The position numbers and the translations under genes were made by a program. Of a stretch of DNA of 64,000 nucleotides, positions 27,489 through 36,218 are shown piece by piece. The notes under the pieces are model-generated. The model was not told where the DNA came from, did no database searches, and worked only from the letters and a program-made list of their open reading frames with translations. The stretch spans positions 5,495,501 to 5,559,500 of the forward strand of contig NZ_CP083956.1 in NCBI RefSeq assembly GCF_006442795.2. Direction: 5' to 3'. The DNA is from Mesorhizobium sp. B1-1-8. GTDB taxonomy: Bacteria > Pseudomonadota > Alphaproteobacteria > Rhizobiales > Rhizobiaceae. Each line of letters begins with the position of its first letter. The stretch's first letter is position 1.

Positions 27489-29645
27489 TTAGCGCGGGGT
27501 GATGTCGCCCTCATCCAGGTCTTTTGGTTTCGGGCGAATGTCTCCGGTTTCCTGGAGACGATCTGATGAGGGTGGTCCGGCCGGCGACCGCTCGTCTCTC
27601 AATCTCAAAGGCTGGGCGTAGGTAGCGCGCATCCTGTTGCGCACCTCGCGCGCCTCGTCTTGCGACATCGTCTCCAGTTTCTCCATGAAGCCGAATGGTA
27701 CCGTGAGCGATACCGCGGTCGGCGTGACGTTACGAACAAAGGCGGCAAACGAGCCCTGGCGCTGCGCGTGCACAAAATCGTGGCCTGTGCGCATTTCCTT
27801 GGCCAGGCGTCCGGCGTCGGCATGGCTGGCTCCGCCGACAAACTTGATTGAGGTGTTGGCGGCGATGCTATCCGCGGTCTTCGTTGACAGATCGCCGAGC
27901 ATCTGATGCGCTACGATCATGCCAATCCGGCGCTTGCGCGCCTGCTGGAAGATGTTGGTGATGAAGCTGTCGGCGTTCGCGGCATAGTCGCCGAACTCGT
28001 CGATATAGACGAAGCAGGGCAGCGCATATTCGTCGCGCTCCTGAGCGGCAAGCGCGATCATGGCGATGAAGAAACGGCCAAAGATCTCCGTGCCGCTCTG
28101 CTGCAACAGGCTCTTGTCGGCATTTATCAGGATAACCTTGCCTGCCGCCATCTCAGTGAACAGGTCGAACTTGCTGGTCGCCGACGACATCATGCGTTCG
28201 AAAGCACTATTTTCGAGGAGACCCCATAGACGGCGCAGAACTTGCCGCCGTGTCTCCCCATACTGCTTTGCATCGGAGTACTCGGTTTCGAAGAACAGTC
28301 GCGCCGAACCGGACAGGCCCATAAGGTGTTCGCGGAATTTTTCTTCGCCGTTGGGCTCCAACAGTTCCCGGAACGTGTGGATCGTTGCGTCCGGAATGAT
28401 CAGCATGGCGCGAATTAAAAACGAGAACAGTGTGCCCTGCTTGGCTGTCATTTCGGCGCTCATCAGGCTACCCAGTGCGAACGAAAGCAATTCCACCAAC
28501 GCGTTCTGCAGCCGCTCCCGGTCGATCGGCGCGTAGGTTTTGAGACGCTCCTTGCCGACTGAGAACAAACCGAGCGTTATCGGAAATTCGATGTCGGTGG
28601 GATCGATCACGACTAGCCTGTCGCTGAGCGGTTGGCCGCGGGCGAACAGTTTCAGTCGGCTAATTTTGCGGATCAGGTCGCCTTGGCTGTCAATCACGAC
28701 GATCGAGGCTTCGCCGTGGGCCACCTTGACTAGGTCCATGGTGATGAAGTGCTGCAGGGTCTGGGTCTTGCCGTGGCCACTGCCGGCGACGATGTGATGA
28801 TGTTCGAAACGAACCCGTTCCGGGATCGAAAAGGGAATTCTGGCGCCTAGAATGTCGAGAAGGGGGGTATCCTTGAGATAGGCGAAGATCGGATTGTTGC
28901 CCTTGTAGGCCGTCGGCAGCACCGGCTCGCCGAACAGCTTTCCACCTTTGGCTACGCCAGACACCTCCAATACATTCTGGTCAATCTGCTCACGAAGGCC
29001 GGCCAAGAGGTTGCGGCTGATCACCTCGTCTTTGAAGAAAGAGAGGATCATGCCTTCGATCAGAGGCCTACAGTCCATGACATCCGACAATCTCGTGCTC
29101 AATCGGGTTGGATCGTCGGCATCGACCTCGGGCGTATGCAGGGCAACGGCACGCCATGCCGTCAGCAACGTCTTGTGAAGAAGGTCCGGAGCGGTGCGAT
29201 CGCAGACCTTTGCGCCTTGCTCGCTTAGGTAGTCCAAATACCGCCATCCCGCAGGGCAGTCGCACACGGGGGGCGGCTCCGCAATGGGCTCAGAAAATCC
29301 CTCGGCCTCATAAAGCCTGGCTGACGCAAGTGCGATTTCATCCGCCAGGTTCGTTGGCAGACCCGACGGAAGACGCTCAAAAATGCCGACGGCAAACTCC
29401 TGCGGCGAAGGAAAATCCGGCCGTCGACGCAGGATTTCATCGTAGCGATGCTGCGCGTTTGCCTTTGCCTTCCGTTCCCGCGCGGCATCCGTGTTTGAAA
29501 ATGCCAAGCCTACCTTGTATGCGATCCACATCAGGCTGATCGGCACTACGATGAACAACATCAGCGGCACGACGGCCGCCATCAACATTGTTACGATGGC
29601 GGCCCCGGCCAGCGCAGTACCGACGTCGGGCCCTTTGTCGCTCAC
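27489..29645 (-). CDS. Type IV coupling-protein-like conjugation ATPase (TraG/VirD4/TraD type)
   Basis: About 718 residues. Two N-terminal membrane helices (LAGAAIVTMLMAAVVPLML, IVVPISLMWIAYKV) precede a RecA-like motor domain with Walker A GSGHGKTQT and Walker B CFVYIDEFGDY, then QQARKRRIGMIVAHQ and an SIAANTSIKFVGG motif typical of coupling proteins. It should pump or recruit relaxase-bound DNA to a secretion channel. GTG 29645 follows the upstream stop by about ten bases; 29705 would overlap it. No mating-pair-formation genes are visible, so transfer would depend on another element. Confidence 0.85.
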   Translation of the reverse strand: MSDKGPDVGTALAGAAIVTMLMAAVVPLMLFIVVPISLMWIAYKVGLAFSNTDAARERKAKANAQHRYDEILRRRPDFPSPQEFAVGIFERLPSGLPTNLADEIALASARLYEAEGFSEPIAEPPPVCDCPAGWRYLDYLSEQGAKVCDRTAPDLLHKTLLTAWRAVALHTPEVDADDPTRLSTRLSDVMDCRPLIEGMILSFFKDEVISRNLLAGLREQIDQNVLEVSGVAKGGKLFGEPVLPTAYKGNNPIFAYLKDTPLLDILGARIPFSIPERVRFEHHHIVAGSGHGKTQTLQHFITMDLVKVAHGEASIVVIDSQGDLIRKISRLKLFARGQPLSDRLVVIDPTDIEFPITLGLFSVGKERLKTYAPIDRERLQNALVELLSFALGSLMSAEMTAKQGTLFSFLIRAMLIIPDATIHTFRELLEPNGEEKFREHLMGLSGSARLFFETEYSDAKQYGETRRQVLRRLWGLLENSAFERMMSSATSKFDLFTEMAAGKVILINADKSLLQQSGTEIFGRFFIAMIALAAQERDEYALPCFVYIDEFGDYAANADSFITNIFQQARKRRIGMIVAHQMLGDLSTKTADSIAANTSIKFVGGASHADAGRLAKEMRTGHDFVHAQRQGSFAAFVRNVTPTAVSLTVPFGFMEKLETMSQDEAREVRNRMRATYAQPLRLRDERSPAGPPSSDRLQETGDIRPKPKDLDEGDITPR

Positions 29646-29655
29646 GACACTTTTT

Positions 29656-30060
29656 TCAGATATCGAACACCTGCTCTCGACCGTCAAAGGTTGCTGCGGT
29701 TGCAAGGAACCCCTTCAGGTTCTGGCACGCCGTCATGACTGCTTCCTCAGCCGCCATAATCTCGGAGAGATCTTTCCCCTCGATCAGCTGCCCCCTTGTC
29801 AAGCTGTCGACCGTGATAACGAGCGAGAGCTTCGTCAGTGCCAACTCTTTCAGAGTGCGGAACAGACCACCGCCCGAACTTGCGGCGGCAGCGTGCGATT
29901 TAGCTGCCTCACTCGCGTAGACGACTTCCTTCCCGAGGCCGTATTTACGAACGTATTCCGCTTCCTCATGCCGCAATTCAGCGCGGGCATCGAGAACAAA
30001 GACGGCGACCTTTGACAGCAAACCCGACGTTTTCTGTGAGCGCCTCAGACGCAACTGCAT
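29656..30060 (-). CDS. Hypothetical 134-aa protein, first gene of the mobilisation operon
   Basis: The N-terminus is basic (MQLRLRRSQKTSG) and a charged helical body follows, with an Ala/Ser/Gly-rich stretch (HAAAASSGGGLF) in the middle. No signal peptide. It directly precedes the coupling-protein gene on the same strand, so a mobilisation accessory role is likely from context only. Confidence 0.6.
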   Translation of the reverse strand: MQLRLRRSQKTSGLLSKVAVFVLDARAELRHEEAEYVRKYGLGKEVVYASEAAKSHAAAASSGGGLFRTLKELALTKLSLVITVDSLTRGQLIEGKDLSEIMAAEEAVMTACQNLKGFLATAATFDGREQVFDI

Positions 30061-30590
30061 GGTGATTCCTCCCTTTCGAGCATAGGTGAGAAAAGTCTTT
30101 CACGTCTCCGCCGGCGGCGGCGTGAGATGGATTCTGCGATGTCTAAATAGACGCTTGTCCTCCAAGCACGGAGCGTTTCCAATAGACACAAACGAAGTGA
30201 CGTGGATGGCATCCGCAATCTAATTAGAGTAGGAGTCGTCTTTTTTGAGCGACGGTTTTACGTGCTTCAATGTGCAAGCATGGACAGCTATATTCCCAGC
30301 TGGAACCCTCTCCATCGATGGGGATACTAGGATCGCGCCCCTATCCCCACTTGTTCCCAAGAAAAGAAGCCCTGCCGCTCCGCTTCAACGCCGTCCTGAA
30401 AGCCACGTTCATGCTTCATCGATAAGCAGCACGCTGACCATTGCGGCACCGCCGACAATCGTCGGCGCCGAGCTACGAATGTGCCCGGCGTTGACTGCCT
30501 CGCCGCCCTACTACGCCACAGCGCCCGCGCGGATTTGGACGGCACGCAGACTGAGGCTGACCCCAACGAGATCGCTGCAATTGGAAGCCC
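30061..30590. other. Intergenic region between the mobilisation operon and cassette 3
   Basis: Contains the upstream region of the mobilisation operon and the 3' flank of the GH25 gene. Frames on either strand are Pro/Arg-rich and not supported as genes. No repeats or clear terminator. Confidence 0.4.
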
Positions 30591-31217
30591 CTATGAAGTT
30601 TCCGAAGCCCAGAACCCTCTCAGTTTTGCTTCATCTCCGTTGAACATGTCGCGGTCAGAACGACCAACGCCACGAACAGTATGGGGATCCGGGCCAAACG
30701 CCCCATCGGTGTACTGCCACATGGTCCAACTTGGCCAATTAGGTGGAACGACAGGAGTCGGACCATACTGAGCCAACCAGAACCAACATTTCGCTAAAAT
30801 GGGATCAGTCTTGGTGCCGAGCAGTTGCTTGATATAGTGCCCGGAATATAAACCGGGAAAGTGACCCGTCTTGTCGTGGACGTGAGTGACAAAGGCTCTC
30901 GCCTCTTCCAGGCTCATGCTTGGACCCGTTGGATTTGGCTCGAGATCGAGGACAAGAAGGGCTTTGCGATCTCCAACTACGCCGAGGAAATTTTCTGCTT
31001 GTCTGACTCCATCGCTGCCGGTGCCAAAGTGGTAGGCGCCCCATAGCAGCTGTGCAGTCTCCGCACGCCCGCGATTCCTGGCATAGGTCGGATCGACGCC
31101 CGTCTGGCCTTGGGTAGCTTTCTGGATGACTCCAACGATTCCGTCAGTTTTGGCGGTGGCCAAATTGACGTTGCCGTTGTGATGCGAAATGTCGATTACC
31201 CCATTGAAATTAGGCAT
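30591..31217 (-). CDS. GH25 muramidase (lysozyme), last gene of cassette 3
   Basis: A 208-residue N-acetylmuramidase. GH25 hallmarks: VIDISHHNG with Asp 9 and the LVLDLEPN motif with the catalytic Asp 91 and Glu 93, followed by GLYSGHYI and WQYTDG. No signal peptide, so export would need lysis or a dedicated route. ATG 31217 has GAGGGAG upstream. It follows the L,D-transpeptidase-like gene by 49 bases, so two cell-wall enzymes end this luxI-led operon. Confidence 0.92.
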   Translation of the reverse strand: MPNFNGVIDISHHNGNVNLATAKTDGIVGVIQKATQGQTGVDPTYARNRGRAETAQLLWGAYHFGTGSDGVRQAENFLGVVGDRKALLVLDLEPNPTGPSMSLEEARAFVTHVHDKTGHFPGLYSGHYIKQLLGTKTDPILAKCWFWLAQYGPTPVVPPNWPSWTMWQYTDGAFGPDPHTVRGVGRSDRDMFNGDEAKLRGFWASETS

Positions 31218-31266
31218 TGCCCGCTCCCTCTTGCTTAATGCACTGCTCGCGTGAGTACCGATACGT

Positions 31267-31809
31267 TCAGGGCTCCCCGTCGATCGCAACCCATGCGTTG
31301 TCGATGGGTTGTCCGTTGTGATGGGGGAACGCATTTCCTGCGAATGCTCGGAGGTCATCGATCGCCGCGATGATGCGGTCGCGGCTGTCCACGAATGGTA
31401 TGTCGGTGTTGGCGCTCGCCAAAGCGCTCGTCAGGTTGATGCAACCGATACTCGCCAGAAATCCGTGGCCAGGATGTACGAGTATTTCGCGACGGTTGCC
31501 CGTCTGCCGCAATTCCAGACCTGGTTTCGGAGTCTGGTCACAATCGTTGCTGACCAAATAGCCTATGGTCAAATAGTGTGAGCCAGCCTGCGTGGCCAAA
31601 GGATATCTACCCGCCTCGATCCTTCGGCCATTTCCCGCCACGTTATTGTCGCCGGGTCCTTTCGCTTCAACCGAAGTACCTTTGAGTTTCGCCTGGGCAG
31701 TTCCATTGTGATAAATCTGATAGGTGCCGATGGTGCGAATTCTGCCCCGTCTTTGCTGAACAATTTGTCGGACTATGTGCAGTTCCCATCCTAGTCCCGC
31801 GATCGGCAT
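31267..31809 (-). CDS. L,D-transpeptidase-like (YkuD/DUF5675-like) protein, cassette 3
   Basis: A 180-residue protein. The central beta-rich region carries the YkuD-type active-site order ILVHPGHGFLASIGCINL, with His 112 and Cys 123, and an upstream IEAGRYPLATQAG. Such proteins cross-link or modify peptidoglycan, or belong to the related DUF5675 family of unknown activity. No signal peptide. ATG 31809 is preceded by GGAAGGA at eight bases. Gap to the upstream gene is 112 bases, larger than elsewhere in the operon. Confidence 0.75.
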   Translation of the reverse strand: MPIAGLGWELHIVRQIVQQRRGRIRTIGTYQIYHNGTAQAKLKGTSVEAKGPGDNNVAGNGRRIEAGRYPLATQAGSHYLTIGYLVSNDCDQTPKPGLELRQTGNRREILVHPGHGFLASIGCINLTSALASANTDIPFVDSRDRIIAAIDDLRAFAGNAFPHHNGQPIDNAWVAIDGEP

Positions 31810-31921
31810 GTGCTTGTCCTTCCCATCGATCCCTGGCGAGTTGGTCAATACGATTGACGTTGGAAACGATCCGCTCGTGACCTCTCTCCATTGCGGCGAG
31901 GCCTTCGTCTTGCACCAAGTG

Positions 31922-32281
31922 CTAAAGTTCGGGCAGAGTCAGAAGACCCTTGGTTGCAGTCGAGAGCGCTTTGTTGATAGCTCCCCAAAGTACTTTGACG
32001 GCGGCATTCCACACCTTCTCCACCGTGAGAATGGTCAGTGCTGCTACGTCACTCGCTAGGCTTCTAACGGAGTCGGCCAACTGATCGGCAAACCAGCCCC
32101 TAAGATCATCCTTGAGGGTGCCAGCGATACTGCTTTCGGCGATCCAGGCAGCCTGTTGCGCCATCATTTTAGATTGCTGTGTGACCAATGTGGATATTTT
32201 GGTCCAGCCTTGTTTCGCTTGTTTTTGAATCGCATCAACCAAGGCGTTAACTGTCGCGTTTACATCGATGATAGCGGCCAA
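31922..32281 (-). CDS. Small helical protein, cassette 3
   Basis: A 119-residue Ala-rich helical protein with amphipathic stretches (LVDAIQKQAKQGWTKI) and a moderately hydrophobic segment (VAALTILTVEKVWNAAVKVLW) that may associate with membranes. The TTG start has a clear AGGAGA six bases upstream. It lies nine bases after the lipoprotein gene. Size and composition resemble holin-like or spacer proteins, but no family is recognised. Confidence 0.62.
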   Translation of the reverse strand: MAAIIDVNATVNALVDAIQKQAKQGWTKISTLVTQQSKMMAQQAAWIAESSIAGTLKDDLRGWFADQLADSVRSLASDVAALTILTVEKVWNAAVKVLWGAINKALSTATKGLLTLPEL

Positions 32282-32290
32282 GACAATCTC

Positions 32291-32845
32291 CTATCGCTGC
32301 AAGGCAGACTCGAATACCAAGATGCGGCTCATTTCTATTTCGTATTGGTATTTGAACCCGCCTATGCCATTTGACCCCGTGACGAAGTTGCCCTTCAACT
32401 CTCCGCTTTGGTGAATGTCACGCATCTTGGTCAACACTTTGATCACCTGATCCAGATGATGGGGCGTTGGGTTCACGCAGTTGGTCGGATCATTCCCGCA
32501 AACGCTATTCAAGTGGGCGATCTTGAGAACCCTTTGGCTGGGAGCCGGAACATCGCGCGATGCCGTTTCCATACGCGCGGCCGAGAATCCCCCAATGAGT
32601 TGGTCATATGTGGCCTTGTATTTCGCAAAGTCCCCCGCCGTGCCGCCTTGAGAAAGTGAGGCCATGAGCGTTTCAGTTTTCACATTAAGGTCAGAAATAC
32701 TGGTGAAGGTCGCCTGGTTGTAGGCTGGTGAAAGCTGGATCGCGCAGCTGGAAAGGACTAGGGCGATAAGAATTACGAGAGACCGAATAGCAGATGCTAC
32801 GGGCGGTGTACGGTCTGGCCGGGATACCGAACGCGCTTGATACAT
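32291..32845 (-). CDS. Predicted lipoprotein, first cargo gene of cassette 3
   Basis: About 184 residues. A basic N-terminus and hydrophobic helix (SLVILIALVLSSC) end in a lipobox with Cys near residue 34, so the mature protein should be lipid-anchored in the envelope. The rest is helical (LNVKTETLMASLSQGG, YKATYDQLIGGF) with two further Cys (VCGNDPTNC). ATG 32845 is chosen; a TTG at 32860 is in frame. It lies 44 bases after luxI3. Possibly an envelope partner, or an immunity protein, for the downstream wall enzymes (inference). Confidence 0.75.
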   Translation of the reverse strand: MYQARSVSRPDRTPPVASAIRSLVILIALVLSSCAIQLSPAYNQATFTSISDLNVKTETLMASLSQGGTAGDFAKYKATYDQLIGGFSAARMETASRDVPAPSQRVLKIAHLNSVCGNDPTNCVNPTPHHLDQVIKVLTKMRDIHQSGELKGNFVTGSNGIGGFKYQYEIEMSRILVFESALQR

Positions 32846-32889
32846 CACATCAACATCCAATTTGGATCGGACCGGCCAATGGGGAACTG

Positions 32890-33546
32890 CTAGGCGACTC
32901 TGCTTAGCTTCTCGACAGGTCCGGTGAACGGCACCTGCCTTCCCCGCCGCACCAGCAATGAATGCTCAATCTTCAGTATCTTCCTGACACTCAACATCGC
33001 CGCCTCGTTCACATCGATATAGGCGACGATGTACCATTCGCCGTTTTCTTCCCTAGCCATGCCGAGCGGCTCGGCATGCCATTTCAGCGCGCCGTGGTGG
33101 GGCATGAAATAGGTCTCCTGGACGCCGCCAACCGCGCTCAGGCCCTCGTCGAGGGCGTATTCCATCACGGCGCAGCACAGTTGCGTCAGCGTGCCTCGAA
33201 GCCCGGTCGCGCGCTTGTCGGGAACGACGAAAGTGCGGGTCCATTCGGCCCAATCGGGGCGCCTCGGAACGCCTGTCCGCTCGCACATGTGAGGAAAAAC
33301 CTCCGAGACCATGTGTGGCTCGCTCGTTGGGATTAGTCGAGCCGAGGTCACGACACGGCCCTCTTCAATACCGAGCAGATAAGTCGCTGCATCGGTATCG
33401 AACTGGTCTAGCTCGCGACCGTCGGGGCTCGGAGGGCGCCACTGTTTCTGGTGCACAAAGAAGTCGTGACGACGGCGCAAAAACTCGTCGAATTCGTTCT
33501 CGTAGAGAAGCTTGTTGAGCGCATTGACGACATGGACCGAAATCAT
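32890..33546 (-). CDS. Acyl-homoserine-lactone synthase (LuxI family), cassette 3, without its luxR
   Basis: A 218-residue LuxI with the conserved Arg/Phe/Trp, acidic and SARLIPT residues. Matches copies 1 and 2 up to LLVRRGRQVPF and then has its own short tail (TGPVEKLSRVA). It starts with ATG after GGGGG and leads the operon 33546 to 30591. No luxR follows the lux box: homology stops just beyond it, and an IS256 remnant and IS630 lie further on. Induction would then depend on a LuxR from cassette 1 or 2. Confidence 0.95.
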   Translation of the reverse strand: MISVHVVNALNKLLYENEFDEFLRRRHDFFVHQKQWRPPSPDGRELDQFDTDAATYLLGIEEGRVVTSARLIPTSEPHMVSEVFPHMCERTGVPRRPDWAEWTRTFVVPDKRATGLRGTLTQLCCAVMEYALDEGLSAVGGVQETYFMPHHGALKWHAEPLGMAREENGEWYIVAYIDVNEAAMLSVRKILKIEHSLLVRRGRQVPFTGPVEKLSRVA

Positions 33547-33623
33547 CGCGCAACCCCCAATGTTTTCCCAGCAGGATGATTGCAGTGATGCTAAAATACG
33601 TCACCTGTCCGATCGGACAGTTG
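32926..33623 (-). repeat. Quorum-sensing cassette repeat, copy 3 (lux box-luxI only)
   Basis: Partial direct repeat of the luxI and lux box part of copies 1 and 2. The leader between lux box and luxI is closest to copy 1. Confidence 0.8.
33602..33623 (-). promoter_or_regulatory. lux box 3
   Basis: Core CTGTCCGATCGGACAG at 33605-33620, identical to the other two. Similarity to the other cassettes ends a few bases to its right. Confidence 0.88.
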
Positions 33624-34230
33624 ACGGGTGCAACTTGCACGTTCTTAAGCTTCGCAACGAACAAATCCGGCTTCCCTTGTTTATGGCCTATGGCTCGCTA
33701 TCCGGCCTGGTTAAAGCTGCGGTCTGCCGCCCTCAATGCCAGATAACACAGGGGCGAGAATAATGAAGGGGGCTATCCCGAGAGCTCGCGCCCGATTATC
33801 TACACGACCAACGCCATCGAAGCATTTGAACTCCAAGCTGCGACGCGCCGTCCGAACCAGGGGCCACTTTCCGTCACTGGGGAAATCCAGTGGGTTCGGG
33901 CGTACGGCTGCTCTATTCGAAGAGAGTTGCGGCCAGGGCGAAGAAGGCCATTTAACGACGCCTCATCAGCGTACCAACTACAGCGCATCCCCGAAGTCAT
34001 GACAGGACCTTCTCCATAGCAATGGTCACCTTGTACGCCAACCGGTCCCCCATATTGGCAAGCGATCACTTGAATCGAAAACCTACATATTCATTCGATC
34101 TAGACCGACCAAACGACAATCAGCTCCCGGGCGCTGCTGTCAGGAGATCTTGCGTAGTGGCTTTAAGGTGATATAGCCGGCAAACAGATTGCAGCAATCA
34201 AATCCAGGTTGGTCACTCTTTTGTTGCAGC
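33624..34230. other. Decayed region with transposase debris replacing luxR
   Basis: Occupies the position where luxR lies in copies 1 and 2. Apart from the IS256 fragment at 33795-33876, no gene is recognisable; no luxR remnant could be read in any frame. Confidence 0.5.
33795..33876 (+). pseudogene. IS256-family transposase remnant
   Basis: Reads IIYTTNAIEA in one frame and, after a one-base shift, NSKLRRAVRTRGHFPS in another; together they match the conserved C-terminal motif of IS256/Mutator-type transposases. Only this short piece survives. Confidence 0.85.
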
Positions 34231-35309
34231 TAGTGGATTGATTCCAACGCTTGGTGCCCACGTTTGACAGCGGCGATTATCTGATTTGGATCGGCTTTCC
34301 AGATGAAGGGGTGCGAGGCCTGATTGTGCTCCTTGATGAAGCGATTGATGGCGGCCTGGAGGTCGACGACGGAATGGAAGACGCCATGTTTCAGGCGTCT
34401 GAGTGTCAGCTTGGCGAAGAAGCCCTCGACGGCATTGAGCCATGAGCAGGAGGTTGGCACGAAGTGGAAGGTCCATCGTGGATGCCGGGCCAGCCAGGCG
34501 CGGACTTTGGGCTGTTTGTGCGTGGCATAGTTGTCGAGAATGATATGGACAGCCTTGTCGGCCGGCAGTTCGGCCTCGATGGCGTTGAGGAAGCGGATGA
34601 ATTCCTGATGGCGGTGGCGCTGCATGTTCTTGCCGATGACGGTACCGTCGAGAACGTTGAGGGCGGCAAACAGCGTGGTCGTGCCATGCCGTTTGTAGTC
34701 ATGGGTCATGGTGCCGAGCCGCCCCTTCTTCATGGGCAGGCCGGGCTGCGTGCGGTCGAGCGCCTGGATCTGGCTCTTCTCATCCACCGACAGCACGATG
34801 GCGTGGGCCGGCGGCGAGACGTAGAGCCCGACCACGTCGTGCAGCTTTTCGGCAAACGCCTTGTCATTGGACCGCTTGAAGCTGCGCCAGCGATGCGGGG
34901 CAAGACCATGATCGTGCCAGATCTTCACGACGGAAGACGCGGCAATGCCAGCAACCTTGGCCATTGCACGGACGGTCCAGTGCGTCGCTTCGTGCCGGGG
35001 CGGTTCCAGCGTCAGCGCGACGACCTTGTCGACCAAGGGGCGCTCCAGTGGAGCAACACCAGGAGGCCGGGTCTTGTCGCGCAGCAGGCCATCGACGCCT
35101 TCGGCCATGAACCGCTCCTGCCATCGCCAGACGCAGGTCTTCGACTTGCCCGTCGCCGCCATGATCGCAATGGTCCCCAGGCCATCGCCACTCAAAAGGA
35201 TGATGCGGGCGCGCCATACATGCTTCTGGGGCGAACTCCGAGCCGCCGCGACCGCCTCAAGTCGCGCCCTGTCCGAAGCCGTGATGTCGATCGTGATACC
35301 CGTGCGCAT
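34230..35309 (-). CDS. IS630-family transposase
   Basis: A DDE transposase of about 359 residues: N-terminal HTH (LGTIAIMAATGKSKTCVWRW), then the catalytic Asp in LSVDEKSQ, Asp in IILDNYATHK and Glu in WLNAVEGFF. Intact over its whole length. ATG 35309 (MRTGITIDITAS) is chosen, with a GTG at 35333 as alternative. The stop codon TAG is formed by the TA of the target duplication plus one flanking base, so the frame ends exactly at the element edge. Confidence 0.93.
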   Translation of the reverse strand: MRTGITIDITASDRARLEAVAAARSSPQKHVWRARIILLSGDGLGTIAIMAATGKSKTCVWRWQERFMAEGVDGLLRDKTRPPGVAPLERPLVDKVVALTLEPPRHEATHWTVRAMAKVAGIAASSVVKIWHDHGLAPHRWRSFKRSNDKAFAEKLHDVVGLYVSPPAHAIVLSVDEKSQIQALDRTQPGLPMKKGRLGTMTHDYKRHGTTTLFAALNVLDGTVIGKNMQRHRHQEFIRFLNAIEAELPADKAVHIILDNYATHKQPKVRAWLARHPRWTFHFVPTSCSWLNAVEGFFAKLTLRRLKHGVFHSVVDLQAAINRFIKEHNQASHPFIWKADPNQIIAAVKRGHQALESIH

Positions 35310-35378
35310 TCCCCATCGTCGCACGATGGCCACATAAGGGGAATCCCAAATCGGACTCTTCCGTCTCGATCAATCCAC
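34233..35378 (-). mobile_element. IS630-family insertion sequence, complete
   Basis: Terminal inverted repeats GTGGATTGAT at 34233-34242 and its complement at 35369-35378, flanked by TA at 34231-34232 and 35379-35380, the expected IS630/Tc1-type target duplication. It contains one intact transposase and lies between the caspase operon and cassette 3. Confidence 0.9.
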
Positions 35379-35402
35379 TAGTGCGCCCACACGCGACCAA
35401 GT

Positions 35403-36218
35403 TTAGCAAGGCGTTCCAGCCCGGCACTCCCACGTTGTCATTGTCCCCAGAAACGTCGCGCCACAAAAACAGTCGCCCACCTCGTCGCCTAAGTCACCCT
35501 TGAAGTTCACAAATGCTGCGTCACTCGCGAATGCCGCATACTTCTTTTGGGCATCCTTCAGCAAGGCAACCAACTTCTCCGGTCGTTGCTCTTCTGGGAC
35601 TTCGTCGATTCCCCGCTTTAACGCCTCGCCCACGGTATCACTGCTTGCCATTATCGCGTATGCCTTGTCGCTAGAAATATCGAACCGCGTCGTAAGAATG
35701 GAGTAAATGCCCCCCAGTCCTCCGCGTTCCACATATACGGACAAAGCGGTAATAATTCTCCGCGTTCCCTGGGGTAAATATGTGATGCTCGACGGCTTTA
35801 CCAGGTCAAAGGTAACTGGGCGACTCACGTCATTATTCTTAATGAAGCCACTGACTTCAGTATTATTGCGTAGCGAGTCAAAACGCACCGACAGTTGGTT
35901 TGCGATTGCCGCAATAGCTCGGTCCCCTTCACCAGGCGCCACTGCTTCGGCTGCTCTCCACACCTGATCGAGCTTTCGGATGCCAGGAAACAACTTCCAA
36001 AGAGCAGCTGATCTCGGCTGAAATCCTATGCCCTGAATAACAGGCGATAGCGCATCATTCGCCGGCAGCTCGTATCTCGCAACTGCATCCAGCACCCCCC
36101 TTGTAAGCTCATCCTGCGTCGCGCTTGTGGCGGTCCCTAACAGACCACCCAAAAGCACAACCATCGTTGCGATTAGCGTGAAAACCCTCTTCTCACATTG
36201 ACGGAGCAACGGAAACAT
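35403..36218 (-). CDS. Exported or membrane-anchored protein in the caspase operon
   Basis: A 271-residue protein starting at ATG 36218 with GGAGG five bases upstream, inside the 3' end of the caspase gene. Residues about 12-33 are hydrophobic (VFTLIATMVVLLGGLLGTATSA), a signal peptide or anchor. The body is helical and charged, and the C-terminus ends in a Cys-rich stretch (GDCFCGATFLG...CRAGTPC) with four Cys. No family recognised. It may be the effector or substrate of the caspase (inference). IS630 inserted about 22 bases past its stop. Confidence 0.68.
   Translation of the reverse strand: MFPLLRQCEKRVFTLIATMVVLLGGLLGTATSATQDELTRGVLDAVARYELPANDALSPVIQGIGFQPRSAALWKLFPGIRKLDQVWRAAEAVAPGEGDRAIAAIANQLSVRFDSLRNNTEVSGFIKNNDVSRPVTFDLVKPSSITYLPQGTRRIITALSVYVERGGLGGIYSILTTRFDISSDKAYAIMASSDTVGEALKRGIDEVPEEQRPEKLVALLKDAQKKYAAFASDAAFVNFKGDLGDEVGDCFCGATFLGTMTTWECRAGTPC

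Noticed and set aside
33624..34230. Remnant luxR in cassette 3
   Set aside because: All frames read; none gives the AHL-binding or GerE motifs.
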